Source: DASXMT01 sp963803065
GTDB taxonomy: Bacteria; Actinomycetota; Acidimicrobiia; Acidimicrobiales; RAAP-2
DNA: 64,000 nt
Direction of reading: 5' to 3'
Assembly (NCBI GenBank): GCA_963803065.1
Contig: CAWDKW010000004.1
Location: 596,119 to 660,118, forward strand
Position numbers and translations under genes: made by a program. The first letter of the stretch is position 1; each line of letters starts with the position of its first letter. Below, piece after piece: positions 53,752 to 62,555 of this stretch. The notes beneath the pieces are model-generated. The model saw only the letters and a program-made list of their open reading frames with translations, was not told the DNA's origin and made no database searches.

Positions 53752-54513
53752 ATGGAACCTGCGATGACCGCCACAGTGCCGGGATCGATCGTTATGGCGG
53801 CACATGCCATCGACTTGGTGAAGACCTACGGCAAGGGTGACGCGACGGTGCGTGCGCTCGACGGAATCAACGTCGAGTTCGGCAGTCGCCAATTCACCGC
53901 AGTCATGGGACCCTCGGGCTCAGGTAAGTCCACGCTCATGCACTGCATGGCCGGTCTGGATAAACCAACCTCGGGCCGTACCTTTGTGGCCGACCAGGAG
54001 ATCGGCCTGCTCGACGATGCCGGGCTGACCCAGATGCGGCGGGACCGTATCGGGTTCGTGTTCCAGTCATTCAATCTGGTGCCCACGCTGACCGCCCGCG
54101 AGAACATCACGCTGCCCGCCGACCTGGCCGGGGCGAAAGTGGACGAGGCCTGGTTCCACTACCTGGTGACGCAGTTGGGAATCGCAGATCGCCTCTCCCA
54201 CCGCCCGAACGAGATGTCAGGCGGCCAACAGCAACGTGCCGCCTGCGCCAGAGCGCTCATCAGCCGGCCGGATTTGATCTTCGCCGATGAGCCAACCGGC
54301 AACCTCGATTCGAACTCGTCGGCTGAGATGCTCGAGTTCCTCCGGCGTTCTGTGAGCGAGTTGGACCAGTCCATCATCATGGTGACGCACGACGCACGGG
54401 GCGCTGCCTACGCCGATCGGGTCGTGTTCCTGGCCGACGGAAAGGTCGTGGATGAGATCGTGTCGCCCACGGTGGATTCTGTCCTGGAGCGGATGAAGCA
54501 GTTGGGCAACTGA
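53752..54513 (+). CDS. MacB/LolD-type ABC transporter ATPase
   Basis: A 253-residue ATPase with Walker A GPSGSGKST, signature MSGGQQQR and Walker B IFADEPTGNLDS. The EPTGNLD and VFQSFNL features are those of the MacB/FtsE/LolD group, which drives FtsX-like permeases that do not import substrate but pull or extrude molecules. The ATG at 53752 has AAGGAC eight bases upstream; the other ATG at 53764 is too far from it. The permease follows one base later. Confidence 0.92.
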   Translation: MEPAMTATVPGSIVMAAHAIDLVKTYGKGDATVRALDGINVEFGSRQFTAVMGPSGSGKSTLMHCMAGLDKPTSGRTFVADQEIGLLDDAGLTQMRRDRIGFVFQSFNLVPTLTARENITLPADLAGAKVDEAWFHYLVTQLGIADRLSHRPNEMSGGQQQRAACARALISRPDLIFADEPTGNLDSNSSAEMLEFLRRSVSELDQSIIMVTHDARGAAYADRVVFLADGKVVDEIVSPTVDSVLERMKQLGN

Positions 54514-54514
54514 C

Positions 54515-57058
54515 GTGGGGAAGGTCACCCTCAAGGGACTACTAGCCCATAAGTTGCGCCTGGCCCTGACGGCCTTGGCCATTGTGCTCGGTGTGACGTT
54601 CATCTCGGGGACCCTCGTCCTTACCGACACCCTGCACAGCACGTTCACCACGCTGTTCGGGAACGTCTACCAGAACGTCGACTTCCAAGTCCGGGGCACG
54701 GCTGCCTTCTCCAACAACAGCGGAGCGGGCGGGGCGGTCCGAAAGCCGATCCCCCAGTCGATCGTTGCGACCGTCCGCCATGTCCCCGGGGTGGCCTACG
54801 CCGAGGGCACCGTGGGCGGATACGCCCAGTTCGTCTCGCCAAACGGGAAGGCAATCAGCAACGGGGGTGCACCCACGCTGGGTCTCTCCTTCGATCCCAA
54901 CTCCAAACTCTCCTCCCTCAGAGTCACGGAGGGAAAGGCTCCCACCTCGTCAAACGACGTGGTCATGGACGCCGGCACCGCCCAGCAGTACCACTTCAAA
55001 GTTGGCAGCCGTGTCCGGGTGCTTCTGTCCGGTCCGCCCCGTACATTTACCATCACCGGACTCGTCACGTTCGGAACCGCCAACAATCTGGCTGGGGCGA
55101 CCCTTGCCGCCTTTGATCTTCCCACCGCGCAGAGCCTCTTTGGAAAAGTCGGCCGCTATGACGCGATCGATGTCCTGACCGCACCGGGAGCGAACAAGGC
55201 GGTGGTCCAACACGCCATCGCCGCCGCTCTCCCCCGAGGTGTAGAGGTGGTCACCGGCCAAACCGTGGCCAACGAGAGCTCGAACCAGATCAATCAGGCC
55301 CTTTCCTTCTTCTCGACGGCGCTGTTGGTGTTCGCCTTCATCTCCCTCTTCGTCGGTGGCTTCACGATCTTCAACACGTTTTCGATCATCGTGGGCCAAC
55401 GCACCAGGGAGCTTGCCCTGTTGCGGATCGTGGGTGCCAGCCGGCGGCAGGTCTTTCGCTCCGTCCTCATGGAAGCCGCCATCGTCGGAATCGTTGCCTC
55501 ACTCGTCGGCCTCGGTCTGGGCCTACTCGCCGCGTTGGGCCTCGAAGCTTTGCTCAAAGGATTCGGCATCACCCTGCCATCATCGTCGCTGGTCTTCGCA
55601 CCCCGAACGGTCGTTGTCGGCCTGCTCGTGGGCGTGGGTGTGACCGTCATATCCGCCATCAGCCCGGCGCGCCGCGCCGTGCGCATTCCGCCCGTGGCTG
55701 CGTTGGCCGATCAGCGCTCAGATCAACAGGAGTCATCTCGACGACGCATCGTCTTCGGCACCGTCTTCGGGGCGGTCGGGATCGCCTCGCTGGTCTTCGG
55801 CTTGACCAACCCGGCGATCGCATTTGTCGGCGTGGGGGCGGCCGCCATCTTCGTCGGCATCGGGATGCTTGCACCTATCGTGGCCCGACCGATGTCGAGC
55901 GCGATCGGTCGCCCGCTGGCGGGAGTCCTGGGCATCTCGGGAAAGCTGGGGAGGGAGAACTCCATGCGCAGCCCGCGACGGACTGCGCAGACTTCCTCGG
56001 CATTGATGGTCGGACTCGCCTTGGTGTCGACCATCGCCGTGTTCGGTGCATCACTGTCCAAATCGGTGACCAGCAGCGTCGATAATGCGGTAAGTGCCGA
56101 CTACATCATCACCAGCTCGGCCACCGGTGGCCCTGCTGTTGGTTTCAGCAACTCGGTGGCATCGACAGCGGCCAAGGTACCAGGGGTTACTGCCACCTCA
56201 ACGGTGTACAACGGTGAGTTCGAGGTCCAACACTCGCTGTCCACCCTCACGGCGGTGTCCGTCGACCATCTTGCCCAAACGGTCATCCTCCAGATGGATA
56301 GCGGGTCAGGTGCTCCCTCCCTGGGTGCCGGCGAGATGCTCATCGACACGACAACGGCAAACAACAAACACCTGTCCGTGGGCTCGGTAGTACCGGTTAA
56401 GTTCGCCCAGACGGGGACCTCGACGATTCGGATCGGCGGGATCTACAAGCCCAACGCGCTTCTCGGGAGTTACCTCGTGGGGGACAGCTACTTCCTAGCC
56501 CACTTCGACAACCCGCTACCGGTAGCTGTGCTGTTGCAGACAAAGAACGGGAGCAGCACCGCCATCGGCACGGCGCTTGACCGCGGCCTCCATGCCTATC
56601 CGAACCTCAAGATTCAGACACGGGCCGCATTCGAGAAATCCCAGCAGGCCGCGGTCAACCAGTTGCTTGGTCTGGTCTATGCCCTCTTGGCTCTGGCGGT
56701 GTTGATCGCCCTCATCGGCATCGTGAACACCCTGATGCTCTCGGTGTTCGAGCGAACCCACGAGATCGGCCTCCTTCGGGCCGTCGGGATGAAGCGTCGA
56801 CAGGTTCGGGCGATGATCCGATCCGAGTCGGTGATCATTGCTGTCTTCGGTGCAATCATCGGCATCGTCGTCGGTACTGCCCTGGGTACCGCCTTCGCCG
56901 CTTCATTGAAGCAGCAAGGCATCACTGATATCTCTATTCCGGCGTCAAGCCTGGTGGTCTTCCTCGTCCTTGCGGCCCTACTCGGCTTGGGGGCCGCCAG
57001 TTGGCCGGCCCGCCGAGCAGCCAAGTTGGACGTCCTGGCGGCTATCGCCACGGATTGA
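54515..57058 (+). CDS. FtsX/MacB-like ABC permease with tandem FtsX domains
   Basis: An 847-residue membrane protein. An N-terminal helix (LALTALAIVLGVTFISGTLV) is followed by an extracellular MacB-PCD domain, then the first FtsX core (FAFISLFVGGFTIFNTFSII, ALLRIVGASRRQV), a second long extracellular domain from about residue 510, and a second FtsX core (ALAVLIALIGIVNTLMLSVFERTHEIGLLRAVGMKRRQ, in parts). Ends RRAAKLDVLAAIATD. It works with the upstream ATPase, perhaps in lipoprotein or peptide export. Substrate unknown. Confidence 0.93.
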   Translation: MGKVTLKGLLAHKLRLALTALAIVLGVTFISGTLVLTDTLHSTFTTLFGNVYQNVDFQVRGTAAFSNNSGAGGAVRKPIPQSIVATVRHVPGVAYAEGTVGGYAQFVSPNGKAISNGGAPTLGLSFDPNSKLSSLRVTEGKAPTSSNDVVMDAGTAQQYHFKVGSRVRVLLSGPPRTFTITGLVTFGTANNLAGATLAAFDLPTAQSLFGKVGRYDAIDVLTAPGANKAVVQHAIAAALPRGVEVVTGQTVANESSNQINQALSFFSTALLVFAFISLFVGGFTIFNTFSIIVGQRTRELALLRIVGASRRQVFRSVLMEAAIVGIVASLVGLGLGLLAALGLEALLKGFGITLPSSSLVFAPRTVVVGLLVGVGVTVISAISPARRAVRIPPVAALADQRSDQQESSRRRIVFGTVFGAVGIASLVFGLTNPAIAFVGVGAAAIFVGIGMLAPIVARPMSSAIGRPLAGVLGISGKLGRENSMRSPRRTAQTSSALMVGLALVSTIAVFGASLSKSVTSSVDNAVSADYIITSSATGGPAVGFSNSVASTAAKVPGVTATSTVYNGEFEVQHSLSTLTAVSVDHLAQTVILQMDSGSGAPSLGAGEMLIDTTTANNKHLSVGSVVPVKFAQTGTSTIRIGGIYKPNALLGSYLVGDSYFLAHFDNPLPVAVLLQTKNGSSTAIGTALDRGLHAYPNLKIQTRAAFEKSQQAAVNQLLGLVYALLALAVLIALIGIVNTLMLSVFERTHEIGLLRAVGMKRRQVRAMIRSESVIIAVFGAIIGIVVGTALGTAFAASLKQQGITDISIPASSLVVFLVLAALLGLGAASWPARRAAKLDVLAAIATD

Positions 57059-57131
57059 CGCTGTATCTCGTTGCGGACGTCGAAGTCCAGAGGACAAGGA
57101 TGCGAGCAATAGCCTCTGACCTGGGAAGATG

Positions 57132-57204
57132 CTCCGGGGGAGAGACTCGAACTCTCAACCTAGCGGTTAACAGCCGCTTGCTCTGCCGATTGAGCTACCC
57201 CGGA
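57132..57204 (-). tRNA. tRNA-Asn (GTT)
   Basis: On the minus strand TCCGGGG...CCCCGGA form a perfect 7-bp acceptor stem with G as discriminator base. The anticodon loop is CTGTTAA between AGCGG and CCGCT, so the anticodon is GTT. The T-loop is TTCGAGT. 73 nt; CCA not encoded. Confidence 0.97.
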
Positions 57205-57392
57205 ATCTGACGCCGGCACGGTCGATCCCGACCCGACGCGACAGAGGACTGTAGTCGTTGGCGCTCGACCCCCGGAAAGTCCCCGCCGGGCAGCCGGCGA
57301 GGGGCCAGGGCCGGGGCCGCGAGAGGTGCCGGGGCCGGGGCCGGAACGCATCCGGGGCCGCGGGGAGGCGCCAGGGCTGGTCCCGGGGCACA

Positions 57393-57695
57393 ATGGTTGT
57401 CATGAAGCTACGAATCGGGACAGTTGTGGCATTCGCCATCGGGTACACGCTCGGCGCCCGCGCCGGGCGTGAGCGCTACGCCCAGATCGCCCGGATGGCC
57501 GACCGGGTCGGGCAGTCGACGCCCGTGGCCGCCACCGTCGGGGCCGTCGGGGACAAGGCCCGAGCCGCGGCCGTTCTCGGCGTGGAGCGGGCCAGGGACG
57601 TCATCGGGATCCGATTGGGCCTCCGCGATGGCGACGAGGCCGCCGATGTCCTGGCCCAAGACCTGGCGGCGGCATTGAATGGGCGCGGTCGCTAA
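57393..57695 (+). CDS. Small membrane-anchored protein (YtxH-like appearance)
   Basis: About 100 residues. It starts (M/V)VVMKLRIGTVVAFAIGYTLGARAGRERYAQI: a single hydrophobic helix followed by the GARAGRERY motif seen in many small actinobacterial membrane proteins, then an amphipathic tail. ATG 57393 has GGGG five bases before it; ATG 57402 is possible. Function unknown. Confidence 0.65.
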   Translation: MVVMKLRIGTVVAFAIGYTLGARAGRERYAQIARMADRVGQSTPVAATVGAVGDKARAAAVLGVERARDVIGIRLGLRDGDEAADVLAQDLAAALNGRGR

Positions 57696-57824
57696 TCGAG
57701 CAACCAACTGGCGCACCGGCCCGGGCCGGCCGAGTGGTCTGGACGGATGCGACGGTCCGGAACAGAAGATGTCCAGGGCCTGTTCTTGATAGCGCCCAGC
57801 GTGCGACGGTGTCATGCTTGATGC

Positions 57825-58277
57825 GTGGCAACCCGGTCGGGCCAGGAGCGCAAGGCGGACGCCCTGGCGAAGCTGACGACGGTCGAGGCCAACGTATGGG
57901 TCGCATCCGCCTCGCCTACCGGTGCCGTCCACCTCGTGCCAGTGACCCACACCTGGAACGGCAGTCAGGTCGTGTTGGCCACCGAGCCGAGGTCGCGCAC
58001 CGTCGCCAACCTCACCGCCAACCCGCGGGCCCGCCTCGCCCTGGGCGAGACCCGCGACGTGGTGATGATCGACGCTGTTCTGGTCGAGGCCATCCCGAAG
58101 TCCGAGGCCCCGACGGACCTGGCCGGGAGGTACGCCGCCCAGGCGGGCTGGGATCCCCAGACCGATAGCGGCGATTACGTCTACCTGGTCCTCGCCCCCG
58201 AGCGCATCCAGGTGTGGCGGGAGGCCGAGGACCTGGCCGGGCGCACCGTTATGCGCAACGGGGCGTGGGTGGTCTGA
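57825..58277 (+). CDS. PPOX-class F420/flavin-dependent family protein
   Basis: A 150-residue split beta-barrel protein of the pyridoxamine 5'-phosphate oxidase superfamily: ANVWVASASPTGAVHLVPVTHTWNG is the usual first strands, RSRTVANLTANPRARLALG the cofactor-binding arginine region, and VYLVLAPERIQVWRE the end. In actinobacteria many use F420. The GTG at 57825 fits a CATGCT box six bases upstream. Substrate unknown. Confidence 0.82.
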   Translation: MATRSGQERKADALAKLTTVEANVWVASASPTGAVHLVPVTHTWNGSQVVLATEPRSRTVANLTANPRARLALGETRDVVMIDAVLVEAIPKSEAPTDLAGRYAAQAGWDPQTDSGDYVYLVLAPERIQVWREAEDLAGRTVMRNGAWVV

Positions 58278-58320
58278 GAGCTCGTGAACTGCGACCCACG
58301 TGCATTGACCGTGCGGCCGG

Positions 58321-58779
58321 CTAGCGCCGCTCGTACTCCATCACGCCCGGGTTGTCAGGCGGCAACCACCTCGAACTGCGCTCCGGGCCGTTGACCGTGA
58401 CCAGCAACAGGTCCTTCACTTCGTCTTGGGCCAGTTTCAGGCTGTCGAACCCCCAGTTCCGGTGCGTCAGCGCTCGCGTCGCTACCAAAGGTTCGGAAAA
58501 CGGCACCAGCTGCACCTCGAGCCTGCGGTGCAGAGTCAGCCTGGCGAGCGACTCGACCGAATGCTCGGCAGGTGCCCACCCGCGGTCACGGGCTATGCAT
58601 TGTGAACTGTATGTGTCCCGCATCTCCAGCACGGTGTCGAGCAGCGCCTGGACTCGCCGCAGCTTGGCATCGACCGCTGCCTGGCTTGCCGCTCGGACGG
58701 CTGCCCTGGTCGTCCAGCCGCCGAGGACAACGACGGCCACGAGGCTCGCGACGGCGATACCGAAGGCTGCTGAGTCCAC
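58321..58779 (-). CDS. Unknown protein with one N-terminal membrane helix
   Basis: A 152-residue protein: FGIAVASLVAVVVLGGW is a membrane anchor, followed by a helical region (SQAAVDAKLRRVQALLDTVLEMRDTY, in parts) that may form a coiled coil, then a soluble domain. No domain recognised. The base composition seems lower in GC than that of the core genes. Function unknown. Confidence 0.55.
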   Translation of the reverse strand: MDSAAFGIAVASLVAVVVLGGWTTRAAVRAASQAAVDAKLRRVQALLDTVLEMRDTYSSQCIARDRGWAPAEHSVESLARLTLHRRLEVQLVPFSEPLVATRALTHRNWGFDSLKLAQDEVKDLLLVTVNGPERSSRWLPPDNPGVMEYERR

Positions 58780-58839
58780 CGTCTCAGTGTCGCACGGGGA
58801 TTGCGAGATGAACGTGAATGTCGATATTTGTTGGCCGAG

Positions 58840-59256
58840 TTAACTGAGGGCATTGGAAGTCATGCCGTCTCCAAGACGGCGTCCGGTCCGGCTGCCCCAG
58901 AAGCGCCGATCGTTGGCGTCAGGCAAGAGGAGACTCGCTGGATCATTTGACTGTCTCACCATGCAAAGGACGTCCGGGAAGCCAAGGATGTCGATGACCT
59001 GCGCCGCCAAGTCCGACCTTGAACAGATGGTGACGCGGTCAACGGACTTACTCAGCTCGCCGATAGCGCGATAGCCGCGCACGGAGATGAACTCCGCCGA
59101 GGTCGCGTCGATGAGGACGCGGTCCGGCCTGGCCGCAAGCGCCTCAAGGATTGCCGCCTGCAGGGAAGGCATCGAAACCAGGTCGACCTCGCCCGTTATG
59201 GCGATGACTGCCGTGTTTCTGGCGTCGTCAAGGTAGACGTTGCAATCAGGGTTCAT
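58840..59256 (-). CDS. STAS domain protein (anti-sigma factor antagonist-like)
   Basis: A 138-residue protein: TAVIAITGEVDLVSMPSLQAAIL (in parts) and RVLIDATSAEFISVRGYRAIGE match the STAS fold of SpoIIAA/RsbV proteins. The phosphorylatable Ser is expected in the D-S/T-x-G region; here the segment is FISVRGYR, so Ser is present though the motif is atypical. It overlaps the upstream gene by 11 bases. A partner anti-sigma factor is not visible here. Confidence 0.8.
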   Translation of the reverse strand: MNPDCNVYLDDARNTAVIAITGEVDLVSMPSLQAAILEALAARPDRVLIDATSAEFISVRGYRAIGELSKSVDRVTICSRSDLAAQVIDILGFPDVLCMVRQSNDPASLLLPDANDRRFWGSRTGRRLGDGMTSNALS

Positions 59257-59581
59257 GATCGTCGAGTCCTTGACAGCGTGCGCAGAGGCGTTCGCCCCGC
59301 ATCAACCTCGTGGTGTCCCGTAACCCGCATCTTTGGCAACGCAACCCGATGAACAAGCGGTCGGATCGGCCCCCTGTTCCTACAGGGGCCTCACGTTCGA
59401 GCAAAGCTTGCACATCCCCTTTTAGGCTCCATACCCCGGGCGCGATCCTCTCGACGAGGTCGTACTCGATCAGGTCGTGCATGAGCGCAGGTAGACGAGA
59501 CCGTATCCGCCGGGCCCTTGTGGAACCGTCGACGGGGGCGCCTCGGGGTTGTGGCGGGGTGCTCGTGTACTCGGTGACCAT
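59246..59581 (-). CDS. Small protein with C-terminal zinc ribbon
   Basis: A 111-residue protein. The middle (RIRSRLPALMHDLIEYDLVERIAPGVWSL, in parts) looks like a winged-helix-like segment and the end carries CQRC...CARC, a zinc ribbon. The ATG at 59581 has AGGAGG seven bases upstream. It overlaps the STAS gene, so the two probably work together. Family not recognised. Confidence 0.65.
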   Translation of the reverse strand: MVTEYTSTPPQPRGAPVDGSTRARRIRSRLPALMHDLIEYDLVERIAPGVWSLKGDVQALLEREAPVGTGGRSDRLFIGLRCQRCGLRDTTRLMRGERLCARCQGLDDHEP

Positions 59582-59677
59582 CTCGCCTCCTGTCCATCAC
59601 GTGCGAAGGCCAAGGCGAGCGTCCCGGTCGCAACGGGGAGTCGCTGCGTCCGGGACATCCCCCCTCACCCTCAGCCG

Positions 59678-60125
59678 TCAGCTGTTGAGCTCCTGCCGTT
59701 CGGATCGGGTGGTGACTTCGATCCGCCGCGGCTTGGCTTGCTCCGCTACCGGAATAGCCAGCGTCAGTACGCCCGCTTCGTAATCAGCATGAATGTTGCC
59801 GGTGTCCAAGTTGGTGCCGAGGAATACCTGGCGGATGAAGGTACCGAAGGGACGCTCGGTAATCACCGATTCGACCTCATCGGACTTCGGAGGAGCTCGG
59901 ACGCTCAGCCTTGATCGTCAAGACGTTCTCCTCGACGGTCAAGTCGATCGAATCGACTTGAACTCCCGGAAGGTCCAGGCGGATCAGGAAGGAGTCGTCC
60001 TTCCGGTAGGCATCCATGGGCATTGCCATCTGCCTGCCGCCGCTCGCGCCAGCGCCTTGGCTCGCCCAGAGTTGCTGGAACAGACGATCGACATCACGGA
60101 ACGGATCACTTCGGACAAGTGCCAT
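59678..60125 (-). pseudogene. Small heat-shock protein Hsp20, interrupted by a one-base frameshift
   Basis: The first part (MALVRSDPFRDVDRLFQQLW, in parts; then DSFLIRLDLPGVQVDSIDLTVEENVLTIKAERP) and the second part (ITERPFGTFIRQVFLG, YEAGVLTLAIPVAEQAKPRRIEV) are the two halves of one alpha-crystallin domain in different frames. Dropping one C near 59882 joins them as SSEVDEVESVITERP. The ATG at 60125 has AGGAGGTGG, a perfect ribosome site, and a CIRCE box lies upstream. Sequencing error or real loss cannot be told apart here. Confidence 0.88.
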
Positions 60126-60197
60126 GATAACCACCTCCTGCTTTGCTCTTTTGTACCCATCCTTTCTTGCCACCCCTTTCGGGGTTCAAACGTGATT

Positions 60198-60224
60198 TTA
60201 GCAGTCGCGCCCGACGAGTGCTAG
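60198..60224 (-). promoter_or_regulatory. CIRCE element upstream of hsp20
   Basis: TTAGCAGTC, nine bases, GAGTGCTAG, one mismatch from each consensus arm. It places hsp20 under HrcA, whose gene is 30 kb away in this window. Confidence 0.88.
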
Positions 60225-60426
60225 CCATCAGATCGGCAGCTCCTTGGCGGTCTGCTTCTCGGTGCCAGTGAACGTCACATGGCGTTGCGTCGGGTTGCCA
60301 ACGACCCGGGTTGCGGCGCGATGACCGCGCAGTCTCCACTGGCCCGAGCCAGGCGCTGTCTCCTTCATGCTGCCGCTGCGATAGCGCGCAACATTTGGAT
60401 CGTGGAAACCCCCGCACAGTGTTGCA

Positions 60427-60451
60427 TTAAAAGTGGCACGAATACTGCCAC
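60427..60451 (-). terminator. Intrinsic terminator after the 114-aa gene
   Basis: On the minus strand GTGGCA, seven bases, TGCCAC is followed by TTTTAA. It is the only hairpin with a clear T-run that I found in the window. The rest of 60226-60582 holds no gene I can support. Confidence 0.65.
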
Positions 60452-60582
60452 GACTTCCTACCTACCGGTCGTTCGACTCACTCGCCCAGCCGCCGACCGC
60501 TTAGCCCGTCAGCTTGGCATCTGCCGGACACACTCCCGGCTGACGCCGCTGGACAGAACCTCTGTAGCCGGAGGTCGTGTCC

Positions 60583-60927
60583 TCAGGGCGTCCAGTCAAC
60601 CAGCACGTCGGGAGGCGGGCTTTCGGGTGGAGCGCCCAGGTCGACTCCAGTCACATCCTTGACTTGGCCACGAAACCAGATGGAGAACTCTTCGCCGGAG
60701 GTGGCGAGTTCCGTGAACGCCTTCTCGATGTCAGGAGCCTCGAACCACACCAACATAAAGCTCCCCATCGGGGTCTCCTGCAGAGCCCAAGTCTCCCGGG
60801 TAAGTCCCGACCTTGCCGCCTGAGCGTCGAACCCCTTGCGGCGCTCCCCCATGCACGCGGCCGCGAAGTCCCTTCCTCCTTGTTCTTTTCCGGGAAGGAT
60901 CGGGAACACGCCATTAAACACTGCCAT
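60583..60927 (-). CDS. Unknown protein of antibiotic-biosynthesis-monooxygenase-like size
   Basis: A 114-residue protein beginning MAVFNGVFPILPGKEQGGRDFAAAC (in parts), with RETWALQETPMGSFMLVWFEAPDIEKAF as a ferredoxin-like (dimeric alpha-beta) fold candidate. The ATG at 60927 has AAGGAG upstream. Function unknown; the fold is inferred from its pattern. Confidence 0.7.
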   Translation of the reverse strand: MAVFNGVFPILPGKEQGGRDFAAACMGERRKGFDAQAARSGLTRETWALQETPMGSFMLVWFEAPDIEKAFTELATSGEEFSIWFRGQVKDVTGVDLGAPPESPPPDVLVDWTP

Positions 60928-61072
60928 TGGCTCTTCTCCTTGTTCGTCCGCCGTCGGATTGAGTGGAGTGCGCCCCGCTCGGAACGTCTACCACGCAGTG
61001 TGTTTCACCCTGTACTGTTCGTGAGGCCAGCGTACACCGTCCACCAGGGACTCGCTCCTAGGCGCTAGGCAA

Positions 61073-61088
61073 TCGAACATACGTTCGA
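61073..61088 (+). promoter_or_regulatory. LexA (SOS) box
   Basis: TCGAACATACGTTCGA is a perfect match to the actinobacterial SOS box TCGAAC-N4-GTTCGA. It lies 11 bases before a small gene that starts at 61100. Confidence 0.88.
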
Positions 61089-61099
61089 TAGTCTGTTCC

Positions 61100-61339
61100 A
61101 TGTTCGAGATTGACGTCCGTTACAACCGGCCCCTTACCGACCAGACTCGGAGCTACCTGAACCACTTCCTCGATGACGAAGGGATCGGGCTACTGCGATG
61201 GCGGGGAGACGACGAACACGTTGTGCTCACCTTCCTCGTGAAGCACGCCACTCGGGAAGGAGCGAAGCGGCTCGTGTCCGATCAGGCGGCGATGCTGTGG
61301 CCGCACGACGCACCGGCCGGCGATGAGAACATCAGGTAG
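61100..61339 (+). CDS. Unknown small protein, predicted SOS-regulated
   Basis: A 79-residue soluble protein (starts MFEIDVRYNRPLTDQTRSYL; contains LRWRGDDEHVVLTFLVKHATREGAKRL). No family recognised. The LexA box overlaps its promoter region, which makes DNA-damage induction likely. It is followed, with a 17-base overlap, by another small gene. The nearby decayed phage gene leaves a phage origin open. Confidence 0.65.
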   Translation: MFEIDVRYNRPLTDQTRSYLNHFLDDEGIGLLRWRGDDEHVVLTFLVKHATREGAKRLVSDQAAMLWPHDAPAGDENIR

Positions 61340-61619
61340 CGAGCACTACGCCAGCGCCTTCAGCGCCAGGCCGGGCGAGTGCTGGCGGCGGGTGTGCCAG
61401 TCAGATGGCAGCGGCCGGCCGACGAGCTGCCCGGAGCCTGCCGAGTGGCGAGGACGGTATCGGACGCGCAAGGGGAAGTGGTTCATCGTGGACAGCTGCG
61501 CCGGCCACGTCGACGACGAGCAGCTCGTCGAGGTGTATCAGAAGCACATTTTCGTCGCCTCAACGGGGTGGCGGCGGAGGGCGTTTGGCCGCTTTCGCTG
61601 TCGGGTAGTGCTCGATTGA
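61323..61619 (+). CDS. Unknown small protein
   Basis: A 98-residue reading frame with WRGRYRTRKGKWFIVDSCAGHVDD as its most protein-like part, a Trp/Cys/His pattern seen in small actinobacterial proteins. It overlaps the SOS-linked gene by 17 bases. No known domain; the ends look less conserved, so it is uncertain. Confidence 0.45.
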   Translation: MRTSGSEHYASAFSARPGECWRRVCQSDGSGRPTSCPEPAEWRGRYRTRKGKWFIVDSCAGHVDDEQLVEVYQKHIFVASTGWRRRAFGRFRCRVVLD

Positions 61620-61661
61620 AACCGAACGTGTGGGGTCTCCAGCAACCCGAAAGGAGTCACC

Positions 61662-61865
61662 ATGATCCTTCCACGGAGGGTCCTTCAGGTCGCATTGGGC
61701 TTCGTGCTAATGACCATGCTCGTTGTAGCCCTAGTCGTAGGCAGTTCGTACAACCCCACGCCCACCAACAACAGCGGCGGCGGCCCGGGCAGTAGTTACC
61801 CCGGTTGGCACCATTCAGCTTCGTACTCGCATCCACTGTTCACCTATGGGCCGGACGGAAGTTGA
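61662..61865 (+). CDS. Small membrane or secreted protein
   Basis: A 67-residue protein: one hydrophobic helix (VALGFVLMTMLVVALVVGSS) and a Pro/Ser/Gly/Tyr-rich tail. The ATG at 61662 has AAAGGAG seven bases upstream. Function unknown. Confidence 0.55.
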   Translation: MILPRRVLQVALGFVLMTMLVVALVVGSSYNPTPTNNSGGGPGSSYPGWHHSASYSHPLFTYGPDGS

Positions 61866-61889
61866 AGGTAGCGTCGGCATCCGGGGGCC

Positions 61890-62555
61890 TCAGCCGAGCA
61901 AACTTCGCAGTGGCCCAGTCATGAACTGATCCAGTACTTCCTGAACGTCCCGGTAGACCTGAATGGCGCCGGCCTCGCCGAGCTCGTGCTGGCTGAATCC
62001 GCCGGTCTCGACGCCGATGCAACCAATCCCCGCAGCTCGTGCTGCCTGGATGTCCCAGATGCTGTCGCCCACGGCAAGTGCGCGCTTCGGGTCGATACTT
62101 CCAACCTTCATAGCAAAGAGAAAGACATCCGGTGAGGGCTTCGACGAACCCACGTCATCCGCAGTCGTGGTCGCGTCGATCGCCGCCTCAGCTGCCAAGA
62201 GGTCCAGCAAGTGTGCCAGCTCATCTTGGGGCGCCGATGTGGCGAGCACGAGTGCGACACCCTCGTTGTGGATCCGCCGCAGGAGATCATGGGCACCCGG
62301 GAAGATCCGAGCGTCGCCCATCAACTCCTTGTACCGGCGGGGCCGAGCCTCGGTCGCCCTGGGGCACTCATGGCCGATCAGCTCGGGCACAAGCTGATCG
62401 CCTCCCATGCCGATGAGGCGGTGGATGGCGTTCATGGGCGCCCACTCACCGGCATCGCGTAGTGCTCTGGACCAGGCGAGCGTGTGGAGATAGTTGGTAT
62501 CAGCGAGCGTACCGTCGACGTCAAAGAGAACCCCAGGTCGAAGGTGAGCAGTCAC
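61890..62555 (-). CDS. HAD-superfamily phosphatase (phosphoglycolate-phosphatase-like)
   Basis: A 221-residue HAD hydrolase: motif I FDVDGTLAD with the nucleophile Asp, motif II LATSAPQ, motif III Lys in SSKPSP, motif IV GDSIWDI. The cap domain is of type C1. It would dephosphorylate a small sugar or glycolate phosphate. The GTG at 62555 overlaps the stop of the gene upstream (GTGA). Confidence 0.88.
   Translation of the reverse strand: MTAHLRPGVLFDVDGTLADTNYLHTLAWSRALRDAGEWAPMNAIHRLIGMGGDQLVPELIGHECPRATEARPRRYKELMGDARIFPGAHDLLRRIHNEGVALVLATSAPQDELAHLLDLLAAEAAIDATTTADDVGSSKPSPDVFLFAMKVGSIDPKRALAVGDSIWDIQAARAAGIGCIGVETGGFSQHELGEAGAIQVYRDVQEVLDQFMTGPLRSLLG

Noticed and set aside
60106..60417. 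A 103-codon minus-strand frame upstream of hsp20
   Set aside because: It covers the hsp20 ribosome site and CIRCE box and has no protein-like composition; treated as regulatory DNA.
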